From JBOGFI01 sp050743365 (GTDB lineage: Bacteria; Actinomycetota; Acidimicrobiia; IMCC26256; JACDBD01): DNA of 36,957 nt. A program made the position numbers and the translations under genes. This document shows positions 13,531 through 22,108 of the stretch, piece after piece. Every line of letters starts with the position of its first letter. Within the stretch, counting starts at the first letter, position 1. Location: positions 1 to 36,957 of the forward strand of contig JBOGFI010000029.1 in the NCBI GenBank assembly GCA_050743365.1, read 5' to 3'. Under the pieces are notes generated by a model, which saw nothing but the letters and a program-made list of their open reading frames with translations, did not search any database and was not told the DNA's origin.

Positions 13531-16500
13531 GGCGCTGCGTCCTCGGGCTCGGCCAGCCGGCGGAACCCGTCTGCCGCCGGGTCGTTGCGTTTGCGTTCCC
13601 ATTGCTCGTCGCGTTGCGTCGGGCACACGCGGTCGTACGGGCAGTAGCAGCAGTTGACCCATGTGTCGCGCCCGCGGCCGTCGTAGCGGACAGCGCCGGG
13701 CCGGGCGGGGAAGGCGCCCGACTCGATGCCGTCGACGACCGTCTCCACCACCTCCCGGAACCGTTCCTGGCGCTCGGGGGTCAGCTCGTAGCCACGCCGG
13801 GATCTCGACAGGGTCTCGCGGGTGAACCAGTAGTAGGCGTGGACGGCGCCCGCTCCGGTATGGCGGCGTGCGGCGAGCGCGTACGCGGGGAGCTGGAGCT
13901 GCGTGCCGCGCACCACCGGGTCGGTGTCGATCTCCTTGTACCGGTCGGACCCGCCGGTCTTGTAGTCGAACACGACGACGGGGGAGCCCGTCGGCGCGAT
14001 GTCGACGCGGTCGATGCGGCCGCGGAACGCGACCGTCCGGCCGGCGCCGAGCTCGACGACCACCGGGGGTGAGCCGGCCCGGCCGAACTCCAGCTCGAGA
14101 CCGTCCGCTAGCGGCACGACCTGGAGCTCGGACCGCACGACCTCGTCGACCGACAGGACGTCGTCGACCTCTCGAAGGATCCGGCGGCGGGCCAGTCGCC
14201 ACAGGAGCGGGCGGCCGGTGACGCCGCGCTGTTCGGCGTCGTCGCAGTGCCGCTCGGCCAGCGTGCGGAGCAGCAGCCGTTCCTCGGTGCTCCAGGGTTG
14301 CCCGGGCGACGTGCGGCCCGGGGCGGTGCGGACGAACTCCTCGAGCACGGCGTGCACCAGCGAGCCGCGTTCGAGCGGGCTGATCGTCTCGGTCTCCTCG
14401 GGCCGCTCGACCTCGGTGACGCGCAGCACGCGCCCCAGCAGGTAGCGGAAGGGGCACGTCGCCCACTCCTCGAGGGCCGTGGGGGCAAGGACGCGGTCGG
14501 CGTGCAGGAGCCCCGGGCGGCGACCGACCATGCCGTCGAAGGCGGTGAGCTCGGCGAGGGCGCGCGACGATCCTGCTGCCAACCCTGCCGCGAGACCGGG
14601 CGTCGCCCGCACGTCGGGGTGGTCGCGGAGCCGGCGGTGGGAGCCCTGCCAGGCGCGCAGGCTCCTCAGATCGCGCTCCGTGACCGAAGCCGGCTGCCGG
14701 GGCCCGGTCACCCCGGCCTCGAACGACGGCACGACCTCGAGCCACGGCTGCTCCGGCAGCTCGAGCAGGTCCTCGGCGCCGAGCACGGCCCCCCCGAGGC
14801 GATGGGTCGAGTCGAGGAGCCACCGGGCCGGGAGCCGCTTCCGCTGCGCGCGGGGCTCGGCGCGCGGGAACGACAGGACGCGTTCGGGGGCGGCAGCGAG
14901 CGCGGCGAGGTACTCGCGCTGCTCCTCGGCCCGGCGGGCGCCTCGCCGGGGCAGCGCGCCGCCCGCCGCCTCCCGGTCGCGGTCGGGCACGAGCGGGTCC
15001 TCACGGTCGCGTGGCGGGAACGCCCCTTCGGCCATGCCGAGCACGAACACCACTTCGAAGTCGGCGCCGTAGGCGTGCCGCACCGGGCCGACGAAGACCC
15101 CGGCGCCGTAGCGGCCGACTCGTCCCTGCGGCGCCTCCAGCTCGGCTTCCAGCGACCGGCGGAACGCGGCCACGTCGACCCGGGCGCGAATGGCGTCGAG
15201 CGCGCCCAGCCCCTCGAGGGCCGCGGCCACCCGGCGGCCGGCCTCGAGCTCTCGCTCCGGCCACCGCCGGCGCCGGGTCTCGCCGCCGAGATACCGGTCG
15301 AGGAGCGTTCGAGCCCAGCGCGCCAGCTGCTCCCAGGTGGCCGGTTCCGGGGCGGCCACTCGCGACACGAGCTCGTCGACGAACGCTCTGAGCCGGCCGA
15401 GGTTCTCGAGGTCGGCCTCGACCCGGTGGACCATCGCCTCGGCCGCCTCGTCGTCGCCGCGCAGCTCGTCGAGCTCGGCGGCCAGCCGCTCGGCCTGGCG
15501 CGCCAGGCGGTCGCGCCATTGGTCGGCGCCGCGCACCACCCCTGCCCGGCGGGACAGCACGTCCCAACGGTGCGACGGCACCGCCTCGCCGTCGGCGTGC
15601 TCGAGCACCGGCCCGGCCGTGAGCCACGCGGCGACGGCGTCGCGCGCGAAGCCTGTCTCGGCCAGGCGGAGCAGGCCGAGCAGCACGCTCCCGGCGACGC
15701 TGTCGGCGAGGCGGCGGGGCGAGGGGCCGTTCCACGGGAGGTCCGCCGCGGTCAGCAGCTCCGGCGTCAGCCGGGCGTACGGCTCGGCGTTACGGTGCAG
15801 CACCGCCATCCGGTGCAGTGGTGTCCCGTCCGTGGCCCGTTCGACGATCCGCCGGAGCACGGCGCGGACCTCGTCCTCGGGATCGGGGGCATGCACGATG
15901 GCGGTACCCGAAGGTGGCTCCGTCGGCCCGGGTTCGGGAGGGCCGGCTTCCACGTACGACGACAGGCGCGCCGCGAGCTCGCGCGCCGGGCTGTCGGCGC
16001 CGGCGTCGCCGGTGACGCCGATCACGACCGACAGCCGCCGGGCGCGCGCGAGCCCCTGCAGCAGCTCTTCCTCAGCGGGGGTCGCGCCGGTCGGGAGGTG
16101 CAGGACGACACGTCCGAGCTCGGTCAGCGAGGATTCGGCGCCGGCCACGGCGGCGGCGGCCGACCGGAACAGCGCCTCCTCGTCGTAGAAGGCGGCGGTC
16201 CGGTCCCGGAACGCGCGGTACAGGCGCACGACGTGCGCCGGCCGCGTCCCGAGGCGCGCCAACCGGTCGAGGACGGCATCGTCGGCCCGGCGGAGCTCCA
16301 GGAACGAGGCGTCGAGGCCCTGCTCGGTTGCCGGGTGCCCGGCCACGGGCGTGAAGACGCCCGGATCGTCGTCCAGCACCGCCCGTACCCCCGCCGCCCG
16401 GAGGGCGGGGGTGAGCGGCCGCCGGCCGGCGGCGGCGAGCGCGGGAGCGCCGACGAGCTCGGCGACGCGAGACAGGGGGAGGAAGCGCACGTTGACCAGG

Positions 16501-16673
16501 CCGGGCCGCCCGGGACGGGTGGCCAGCGCCCGGCGCAGCGACAGGCCCGCGTAGGGTGAGGGCGACGCCACGGTGACCGGGGCGAGGGGATCGGCTCCCT
16601 TGGCGTCGTCGATGGCGCGCCAGAGGGCCTCGCGTGCCGGCGCGCCGTGGGGGCAGACCACCAGGGAGGGCAC
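13527..16673 (-). CDS. addB: AddB-like helicase/nuclease subunit with Fe-S PD-(D/E)XK nuclease
   Basis: 1048 residues. The N-terminal two thirds follow the helicase-like fold of AddB/RecC-type subunits, but the start (MPSLVVCPHGAPAREALWRA) has no Walker A, so the motor should be inactive. The C-terminus is a RecB-family nuclease: GSLVHAVLEEF, FRGRIDRVD, VVFDYKTG (D903, K905) and QLQLPAYALA. Four cysteines for a 4Fe-4S staple are present, one in ATCPFRYLLGR and three in CCYCPYDRVCP. Gene order addB-addA and the GTGA overlap are as in other addAB operons. Actinobacterial AdnAB is the main alternative name. The GTG start has TACGCT six bases upstream and no ribosome site. Confidence 0.85.
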   Translation of the reverse strand: MPSLVVCPHGAPAREALWRAIDDAKGADPLAPVTVASPSPYAGLSLRRALATRPGRPGLVNVRFLPLSRVAELVGAPALAAAGRRPLTPALRAAGVRAVLDDDPGVFTPVAGHPATEQGLDASFLELRRADDAVLDRLARLGTRPAHVVRLYRAFRDRTAAFYDEEALFRSAAAAVAGAESSLTELGRVVLHLPTGATPAEEELLQGLARARRLSVVIGVTGDAGADSPARELAARLSSYVEAGPPEPGPTEPPSGTAIVHAPDPEDEVRAVLRRIVERATDGTPLHRMAVLHRNAEPYARLTPELLTAADLPWNGPSPRRLADSVAGSVLLGLLRLAETGFARDAVAAWLTAGPVLEHADGEAVPSHRWDVLSRRAGVVRGADQWRDRLARQAERLAAELDELRGDDEAAEAMVHRVEADLENLGRLRAFVDELVSRVAAPEPATWEQLARWARTLLDRYLGGETRRRRWPERELEAGRRVAAALEGLGALDAIRARVDVAAFRRSLEAELEAPQGRVGRYGAGVFVGPVRHAYGADFEVVFVLGMAEGAFPPRDREDPLVPDRDREAAGGALPRRGARRAEEQREYLAALAAAPERVLSFPRAEPRAQRKRLPARWLLDSTHRLGGAVLGAEDLLELPEQPWLEVVPSFEAGVTGPRQPASVTERDLRSLRAWQGSHRRLRDHPDVRATPGLAAGLAAGSSRALAELTAFDGMVGRRPGLLHADRVLAPTALEEWATCPFRYLLGRVLRVTEVERPEETETISPLERGSLVHAVLEEFVRTAPGRTSPGQPWSTEERLLLRTLAERHCDDAEQRGVTGRPLLWRLARRRILREVDDVLSVDEVVRSELQVVPLADGLELEFGRAGSPPVVVELGAGRTVAFRGRIDRVDIAPTGSPVVVFDYKTGGSDRYKEIDTDPVVRGTQLQLPAYALAARRHTGAGAVHAYYWFTRETLSRSRRGYELTPERQERFREVVETVVDGIESGAFPARPGAVRYDGRGRDTWVNCCYCPYDRVCPTQRDEQWERKRNDPAADGFRRLAEPEDAAP

Positions 16674-16679
16674 CGGGCG

Positions 16680-16685
16680 AGCGTA
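16680..16685 (-). promoter_or_regulatory. Leaderless promoter -10 box (TACGCT) of addB-addA
   Basis: TACGCT, six bases (CGCCCG), then the addB GTG at 16673. There is no ribosome-binding sequence. This places transcription start on the first base of the start codon. Confidence 0.5.
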
Positions 16686-16764
16686 CCGACAGGGTCTGAC
16701 ATCTACCGGCGGCCCGGAGATCGAGCCCGTCGTGTGTCATCCTTGAGGGGTCCCCGGGGTCCAC

Positions 16765-18855
16765 TTGAAGAGCTTCGCTGCATCTCTCCGTGCGTTCGTG
16801 GTGATCGTCGTCGCCGGCGGTGTGATCGTCGGCGCCTGCCTGGCGGCGATCATCCCGGGCTTCCAGGTGATCGGCGCCGCCCACCACTACACCGGCGAGA
16901 TCCAGAGCCTGGGCGAGCTCTCCCAGCGGACGACGGTCTACGACGCCGCCGGCACCCAGATCGGGGTGCTCGGGACCAAGGACCGCCAGCTGGCGACGTT
17001 CGAGGAGATCCCCAAGACCGTCATCGACGCGGTCGTCGCCGTCGAGGACCAGAGCTTCTGGAAGAACTCCGGCATCGACATCGGGGGCGTTTTCCGCGCC
17101 TTCGTCGAGAACGTGACCTCGGGCGAGATCAAGCAGGGCGGGTCCACCATCACCCAACAGCTGGTGAAGAAGCGGGTGCTGAGCGACCGGCGCGACCTCG
17201 ACCGCAAGTTGCGTGAGATCGTGCTCGCCTACCGGCTGAACGAGCAGTACACGAAGCGCGAGATCATCACCCAGTACCTCAACACGGTCTACTTCGGGCA
17301 GGGGTCGTACGGGATCAAATCGGCCGCGGAGCGGTTCTTCGCCAAGCCGCTCCCCGAGCTCGGCGTGCCGGAGGCGGCGCTGCTCGCCGGGCTCATCGCC
17401 AATCCCGAGGGCGACAACCCGTTCGTGCACCCCGAGCGGGCCCGGAAGCGTCGGGCGGCGGCGCTCGACGCCCAGTTGGAGCAGGGTTACATAACCGAGC
17501 CCGAGGCCGAGTTCTCCAAGGCGCTGCCGCTTCCGACGTTGCCGCCCCCCGCCGAGCTCCGGCCCGGCAACGACTTCGTCGAGGAGGTGCAGGCCCGCCT
17601 GCTCGGCGACGTGCGTCTCGGCGCGACACAGCAGGAGCGCCGCGACGAGCTCCTCCAGGGCGGCCTGAAGATCTACACCACCCTCGACCCGAAGATGCAG
17701 CAGCGGGCCGAGGACGCCGTGTTCGGCGTCGTTCCTGAGGGATCCCGGTTCACCGCCGCGCTGGTAGCCATGGACCCGAAGACCGGTGCCGTGAAGGCCA
17801 TGGTGAAGGGCAGCGGGTACGCCGACAAGCAGTTCAACCTCGTGACCGACGGCATCGGCCGCCAGTCGGGCTCGACCTGGAAGGTCATCACGCTCGCGAC
17901 CATCCTCGCCAACGGCTACTCACCCAACGACGCCGTCGACGGGACGGCGCCGTGCCGGGTCAGGGGCTTCGACGGCCAGACCACCAACGCCGAGGGCAGC
18001 GGGGGCACCCAGACGATCCGCGCCGCCACCACCGGCTCGGTGAACTGCGCGTTCGTGCGCATGTCGACCAGCGTGGGGCTCGACAAGGTCTCCGAGATGG
18101 CGGTGAGGCTCGGCCTCAAGAGGATCGAGGACCCGAACGACCTCCGCCCGCTGACGTCGGAGTGGCCGTCGATCCTGACGCTCACCCTCGGCACCGTCGA
18201 GTTCACGCCACTCGAGATGGCCACGGTGGCGTCGAGCCTCGCCTCCGGGGGCGTGCGCCACGACCCGATCTTCGTGCAGAAGGTCGTCGCTCCCGACGGG
18301 ACGGTCCTCCTCGACGACAGCAACCCGCCCGGGGAGAAGGTGCTCGAGCCCGAGGTGGCGGCGTGTGCCGTCGACGTGCTGCACGGGCCCCTCGGTCCGG
18401 GCGGCACCGCCAACGGGAAGGCCCCCCGGGGCCACGACGCGTTCGGCAAGACCGGCACCACCGACGACAAGACCAACGCCGCGTTCCTGGGGTCGACCGG
18501 CCAGCTGGCGGCGTTCGTCTGGCACGGCGAGCCCAACGCCAACGTCCCCGGCGCCGGGTTCGGCGGGCAGATCCCGGCCACGATCTGGAACCGCTTCATG
18601 AACGCCGCCCTGGCCGGCCAGCCCGACGAGCGCTTCCCCGCGCCCGATCAGCGCTGCAACACACCCGGCCGGTACGTGAACCCCGAGGGCGGTCGCGCCG
18701 ACCTCGGGGGCCTCGTCCCGCCGCCCGCCCCGAGCACGCCGCCGCCGACCGTGGTCGTGACGCCGAGGCCGGACCCTGCCCCGGCGCCCGCGCCGACCTC
18801 TCCGACGCTGCCGGATGGTGGCGGCGACGGCGGCGGCGGCACCGGCGACACTTGA
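16765..18855 (+). CDS. Class A penicillin-binding protein (glycosyltransferase GT51 + transpeptidase)
   Basis: 696 residues. One N-terminal membrane helix (about 8-30) anchors a periplasmic bifunctional enzyme. The GT51 domain shows VEDQSFW with catalytic Glu94 and QGGSTITQQL (124-133), then RKLREIVLAYRLNEQYTKRE. The transpeptidase domain has S370-T-W-K373, S425-V-N427 and K562-T-G. The tail from about 640 is Pro/Gly-rich and flexible, like mycobacterial PonA-type proteins. It polymerises and crosslinks peptidoglycan from lipid II. The start is TTG with GAGGGG upstream. It is divergent from addB by 91 bp. Confidence 0.93.
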   Translation: MKSFAASLRAFVVIVVAGGVIVGACLAAIIPGFQVIGAAHHYTGEIQSLGELSQRTTVYDAAGTQIGVLGTKDRQLATFEEIPKTVIDAVVAVEDQSFWKNSGIDIGGVFRAFVENVTSGEIKQGGSTITQQLVKKRVLSDRRDLDRKLREIVLAYRLNEQYTKREIITQYLNTVYFGQGSYGIKSAAERFFAKPLPELGVPEAALLAGLIANPEGDNPFVHPERARKRRAAALDAQLEQGYITEPEAEFSKALPLPTLPPPAELRPGNDFVEEVQARLLGDVRLGATQQERRDELLQGGLKIYTTLDPKMQQRAEDAVFGVVPEGSRFTAALVAMDPKTGAVKAMVKGSGYADKQFNLVTDGIGRQSGSTWKVITLATILANGYSPNDAVDGTAPCRVRGFDGQTTNAEGSGGTQTIRAATTGSVNCAFVRMSTSVGLDKVSEMAVRLGLKRIEDPNDLRPLTSEWPSILTLTLGTVEFTPLEMATVASSLASGGVRHDPIFVQKVVAPDGTVLLDDSNPPGEKVLEPEVAACAVDVLHGPLGPGGTANGKAPRGHDAFGKTGTTDDKTNAAFLGSTGQLAAFVWHGEPNANVPGAGFGGQIPATIWNRFMNAALAGQPDERFPAPDQRCNTPGRYVNPEGGRADLGGLVPPPAPSTPPPTVVVTPRPDPAPAPAPTSPTLPDGGGDGGGGTGDT

Positions 18856-18881
18856 TGGGGCGCCGCCGCGCGCGGCTCCCG

Positions 18882-18887
18882 TAGGCT
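18882..18887 (+). promoter_or_regulatory. Leaderless promoter -10 box (TAGGCT) of the zinc-ribbon/RNase H operon
   Basis: TAGGCT, seven bases (GACGAAC), then GTG at 18895, with no ribosome site. It lies 26 bp after the PBP stop, so the following genes have their own promoter. Confidence 0.5.
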
Positions 18888-18894
18888 GACGAAC

Positions 18895-19632
18895 GTGAGC
18901 CCCGAGGTCGGCAGCGAGCGAGCCACGCTCGAGACGCTGCTCGACCTCCAGGAGCGCGACACCGCCGCCGACCGGCTCCGGCATCGCCGCGACACACTCG
19001 AACGGCGAGAGGTGCTCACGCAGGCGGAGGGCAGGATCGCCAACCTCGAGGCCAGTCTCGACGACGTGGGCGGCCGCCGCGACTCGGCGGCCCGTGAGGA
19101 GCAGCGCTTCGACGACGAGGCCCGGGCGCTCGAGACCAAGGCCGCCGAAGTCGAGCGACGGCTGTACTCGGGCGAGGTCGCGTCGCCACGCGAGCTCCAG
19201 GCGCTCCAGGCCGACGTCGAACAGCTCCGCCGGCACCGGCGGAGCCTCGAGGACCGCGAGCTGGCGGTGATGGAGCAGCGTGAGGCCCTCGACACCGAGC
19301 TCGCAGAGCTGAAGTCGTCGGCGTCGTCGATCGAGTCCCGGGCGACCGAGCTCCGCGAGGCGGTTGGTCGCGAGGAGGCAACCATCGACGCCGAGCTCGC
19401 GGCCGAGACTCTCGCCCGTGAGGAGCTCGCCTCCCGGATCGACGCCGAGCTGCTGGAGGAGTACGAGCGGTGCCGCCGCCACTCCCGAGGCTCGGGAGCC
19501 GCCCGACTGGTCGGCGGGACCTGCCAGGGCTGCCACCTCTCGATCCCCGCCACCGAGGCCGAGCGCATCCGCAAGGGTCCGCCCGGGACCGTGGCGCACT
19601 GCGACAACTGCGGCTGCATCCTCGTTCCGTGA
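18895..19632 (+). CDS. C4-type zinc-ribbon coiled-coil protein (DUF164/zf-RING_7)
   Basis: 245 residues. The first 190 form a long antiparallel coiled coil (LETLLDLQERDTAADRLRHR and following Glu/Arg/Leu heptads). The C-terminus is a zinc ribbon with CQGCH and CDNCGC about 25 residues apart. In mycobacteria the orthologous position is Rv2229c, next to the RNase H/phosphatase Rv2228c, and the same neighbours are found here. The role is not settled; nucleic-acid-linked functions have been suggested. The 3' end, including its stop codon, lies in the first unit of a 14-bp tandem repeat. Confidence 0.88.
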   Translation: MSPEVGSERATLETLLDLQERDTAADRLRHRRDTLERREVLTQAEGRIANLEASLDDVGGRRDSAAREEQRFDDEARALETKAAEVERRLYSGEVASPRELQALQADVEQLRRHRRSLEDRELAVMEQREALDTELAELKSSASSIESRATELREAVGREEATIDAELAAETLAREELASRIDAELLEEYERCRRHSRGSGAARLVGGTCQGCHLSIPATEAERIRKGPPGTVAHCDNCGCILVP

Positions 19633-19676
19633 GGCTCGTTCCGTGAGGCTCGCTTGGTGAGCCTCGTCCCGTGAGC
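19621..19676 (+). repeat. Four 14-bp tandem repeats across a stop/start junction
   Basis: Units 19621-19634 and 19635-19648 are identical (CTCGTTCCGTGAGG). Units 19649-19662 (CTCGCTTGGTGAGC) and 19663-19676 (CTCGTCCCGTGAGC) are variants. Unit 1 carries the zinc-ribbon TGA stop and unit 4 carries the RNase H GTG start, each inside the shared GTGA. An ancestral GTGA overlap of the two genes, as at other junctions in this window, would explain this if the overlap had been multiplied by tandem duplication. Confidence 0.8.
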
Positions 19677-20090
19677 CGGCGAGACCGCGTCGTGGTGTTC
19701 TGCGACGGCGGCGCGCGCGGCAACCCGGGCCCTGCGGCCATCGGGGCGGTCGTGCTCGACCCGGCGACGGCCCCCCCGGCCCGGCTGGCCACGGTCAGCG
19801 AGCGAATCGGCATCGCCACCAACAACGTCGCCGAGTACCGGGCGCTCTTGGCCGGCCTCGAGGCGGCGCGGGACTTCCCCGCCCGCGCCGTGTCGGTGCG
19901 GGCCGACTCGCAGCTGCTGATCCGCCAGCTCGAGGGTCGCTACCGGGTCAAGCAGGCGCACCTCCGGCCGCTCTACGAGGAGGCGAGGGCGTTGCTCGCG
20001 GCGTACGACGAGGTCGACCTGGCGCACGTTCCCCGCGAGGACAACGCCGTGGCCGACGCCCTCGTGAACGCCGCGCTCGACCTCGAGTAG
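19671..20090 (+). CDS. rnhA: Ribonuclease HI
   Basis: 139 residues. The catalytic DEDD set is visible: D in VVFCDGGARGNPG (about 12), E in NNVAEYRALLAGLE (about 50), D in RADSQLLIRQLEG (about 78) and D in DNAVADALVN (about 129). The protein hydrolyses RNA in RNA/DNA hybrids. In Mycobacterium this domain is fused to a phosphoglycerate-mutase-like phosphatase (Rv2228c). Here it ends at 20090 and the phosphatase is a separate gene two places on. The GTG start lies in the last unit of the tandem repeat and has no clear ribosome site of its own. Confidence 0.9.
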   Translation: MSRRDRVVVFCDGGARGNPGPAAIGAVVLDPATAPPARLATVSERIGIATNNVAEYRALLAGLEAARDFPARAVSVRADSQLLIRQLEGRYRVKQAHLRPLYEEARALLAAYDEVDLAHVPREDNAVADALVNAALDLE

Positions 20091-20094
20091 CGCG

Positions 20095-20574
20095 ATGCTC
20101 CTCTGGTACGCCGGGCTGTCGGTCTTGCTCGTCCATTACGTCTTCCGCAGCTCCGGCATCGACTATCGGCTGATCGCGCTCGGCTCGCTGCTCCCGCTGG
20201 CTGTCGACCTCCCGCTTGGGCGCCCCGCCTACGGTCACACGCTGCTTGCCGGTGTCGTGCTGCTGGTCGTGGCGATGGTCGGCACGATCGGGCGGGCCCG
20301 GCTGCTGCGCCGGCGGCTCATCTGCGTTCCCATCGGCTTCCTCTGCGGGCTGGTGCTCTCGGGTGCGTGGGCGAACGGCGACGTGTTCTGGTGGCCGGCG
20401 ACGGGTGCGTCGTTCCCCGACGACCCGCTGCTCCCGCCGCTCGGCATCGTGGTGCTCGAGGAGCTGGCCGGGCTGGGGGCGGGCGCGTGGATCGTCACGC
20501 AGTTCCGCCTGACCGAGCCCCAGCCGCGCGCGACGTTCCTGCGCACCGGCCGGCTGCATGGAGCGCGCCCTTGA
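20095..20574 (+). CDS. Integral membrane protein, metal-dependent-hydrolase-like
   Basis: 159 residues with four predicted membrane segments (about 1-16, 25-42, 47-68 and 79-97, plus a weaker one near 128-145). The arrangement LVHYVFRSSGIDYRLIALGS, LLPLAVDLPLG and YGHTLLAG recalls the membrane-bound metal-dependent hydrolase (YdjM/DUF457-like) pattern with His and Asp near the membrane face, but the match is loose. It begins 4 bp after the rnhA stop and ends in TGATG with the phosphatase gene, so it is in the operon. Function unknown. Confidence 0.7.
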   Translation: MLLWYAGLSVLLVHYVFRSSGIDYRLIALGSLLPLAVDLPLGRPAYGHTLLAGVVLLVVAMVGTIGRARLLRRRLICVPIGFLCGLVLSGAWANGDVFWWPATGASFPDDPLLPPLGIVVLEELAGLGAGAWIVTQFRLTEPQPRATFLRTGRLHGARP

Positions 20575-21170
20575 TGGTCCTGGTGCGTCACGGCGAGACC
20601 GTCCCGAACCGGCGGGGCCTGCTGCTGGGCCGGGCGGATCCTCCCCTCACGGAGGAGGGCCGCCGGCAGGCGGCGCAGCTCGCAGATGCGCTGCGCGGGC
20701 TCCGGCCGGCCGCGGTGGTGGCCAGTCCCCTCGCCCGGGCGCGCGCCACCGCCGAGCCGATCGCGGCTGCCGCGGGACGTGCCGTCCGGATCGACGACCG
20801 GCTCGTCGAGATCAACTACGGCGAGTGGGAGGGGCGGCCCTTCGCCGAGCTACCGCCCGACGTCGTGACGCGCTGGCGGGCCGACCCCGGCTTCGCGCCA
20901 CCCGGAGGCGAGAGCCTCCGAGACGTCGGCCACCGCGTGGCGGGGTTCTGCGCCGAGACCCTCGGCGGTCGCGGTGAGGAGGATGAGGAGGTGGTGGTGG
21001 CGGTGAGCCACGTGTCACCGATCAAGGGCGCGGTGGCGTGGGCGCTGGGCGCGGGTGACGAGCTGGCGTGGCGGATGCGGCTCGACGTCGCGTCCGTCAC
21101 GCGCATCGGTCGGGGCCCGGTGCTCCTCGCCTTCAACGAGACCCGGCAGCTCGGTCAGCTGCGGTCCTGA
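20574..21170 (+). CDS. Histidine phosphatase (phosphoglycerate mutase-like)
   Basis: 198 residues. The catalytic RHGE (VLVRHGETVPNRRGLLLGRA, His at residue 6) is followed by LTEEGRRQAAQLADAL, SPLARARATAEPIA (phosphate-binding Arg), E in EINYGEWEGRPF and the second His in VVVAVSHVSPIKGAV. It is a two-histidine phosphatase. In Mycobacterium the equivalent is the C-terminal domain of Rv2228c, with acid phosphatase activity. The ATG overlaps the preceding TGA by one base. The last 16 bp overlap the convergent cyclase gene. Confidence 0.88.
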   Translation: MVLVRHGETVPNRRGLLLGRADPPLTEEGRRQAAQLADALRGLRPAAVVASPLARARATAEPIAAAAGRAVRIDDRLVEINYGEWEGRPFAELPPDVVTRWRADPGFAPPGGESLRDVGHRVAGFCAETLGGRGEEDEEVVVAVSHVSPIKGAVAWALGAGDELAWRMRLDVASVTRIGRGPVLLAFNETRQLGQLRS

Positions 21171-22087
21171 GCGTCGGCGGCGGGCTCGTCGGAATCCCAC
21201 CGCACCGCCAGCAGGTGGCGCGGCTGTTCGACGCCGCGCAGCTCGCGAAGGCCTCGGTCCTCGAGTTGCAGCCGGCCGCCGAGGTAGTCGGCGACGGGTT
21301 CGGTGACGAGGATCTCGCCCGGCTCGGCTGCCCCCGTCACCCGGGAGGCGAGGTTGACGACCCGCCCGACGAGGTCGCCCTGGTCCTCGACCGCCTCCCC
21401 GGCGTGGACGCCGATGCGCACCTGCAAGTCGAAGTCGGTGGCCTCGGGGACGTGCTCCATCTCGCGCTGGATGTCGACTGCGCACAGCACCGCCTCGGCC
21501 GGGCTCGGGAAGCGGGCGAGGAAGCCGTCGCCCTGGGTGCCGACCTCCTCGCCGCCGCGGGCCGCGAACGCGGCTCGGACGAGCCCGCGGTAGCGCCCGA
21601 GGATCTCGCTCCACTCCTCGTCGCCGAGGGTCTCGGCCAGGCGGGTCGAGTCGACGATGTCGGTGAACATGACCGAGACCCATCGTCGAGCCGGCGGCTC
21701 GGGCCGGGCCGGCCGTCTCGTGCCGATGGAGCGCAGTGCGGCCGCCGACCGTTGCATGACCTCCTCACCGACGCGCGCGGCGGCGCGGGCGGCCTCGCGC
21801 CGTCGCGCCGCGGCCCTGCGCTGGGTCCGTTGATCGGCGAGGAGCCGTGGGATCCGCGAGATCACCACGCCGAGGTGGATGACGATGGCCACGCCCCAGC
21901 CAAGAATGACCCAGATCGGCCAGAAGTCGAGTCGACGCGCCCGGCCGGGGTCGCGTGCGATCTCGGACACCTCGTCGAACGAACCCAGCGTCAGCGCCCA
22001 CACGCAGACGAGGAAGCCGCACACCGCGACGTAGGTGAACAGATGGACGACGAATCGGGCCACCGGTCCGCCCGAGTCCTTGCTCAT
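21155..22087 (-). CDS. Membrane-anchored class III adenylate/guanylate cyclase
   Basis: 310 residues. Two N-terminal membrane helices (about 12-34 and 55-77, 2TM-domain type) lead through a basic helix into a cyclase homology domain from about 136. The metal-binding Asp residues are D143 (VMFTDIVDSTRLAE) and D187 (GTQGDGFLARF). The transition-state Asn and Arg are in VVNLASRVTGAAEPG. The usual substrate-specifying Lys before TxGDG is Gly here (EVGTQGDG), so nucleotide choice is uncertain. It converts ATP or GTP to the cyclic form. The start ATG has TACGCT ten bases upstream. It converges on the phosphatase gene. Confidence 0.88.
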   Translation of the reverse strand: MSKDSGGPVARFVVHLFTYVAVCGFLVCVWALTLGSFDEVSEIARDPGRARRLDFWPIWVILGWGVAIVIHLGVVISRIPRLLADQRTQRRAAARRREAARAAARVGEEVMQRSAAALRSIGTRRPARPEPPARRWVSVMFTDIVDSTRLAETLGDEEWSEILGRYRGLVRAAFAARGGEEVGTQGDGFLARFPSPAEAVLCAVDIQREMEHVPEATDFDLQVRIGVHAGEAVEDQGDLVGRVVNLASRVTGAAEPGEILVTEPVADYLGGRLQLEDRGLRELRGVEQPRHLLAVRWDSDEPAADAQDRS

Positions 22088-22108
22088 GCCGTCACCGAGC
22101 GTAGAACC

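Noticed and set aside
13531..14823. 431-codon N-terminal extension of addA
   Set aside because: It runs through the same-strand addB gene in another frame with Arg/Pro-rich nonsense. The GTG at 13530 in the GTGA overlap is the natural start.
14247..16559. A 770-codon open frame on the plus strand
   Set aside because: It lies antisense to addB, which has clear helicase/nuclease motifs. The antisense product is low-complexity Arg/Gly/Pro with no domain.
17920..19599. A 559-codon minus-strand frame
   Set aside because: It spans two well-supported plus-strand genes (PBP and zinc-ribbon) and has no recognisable motif.
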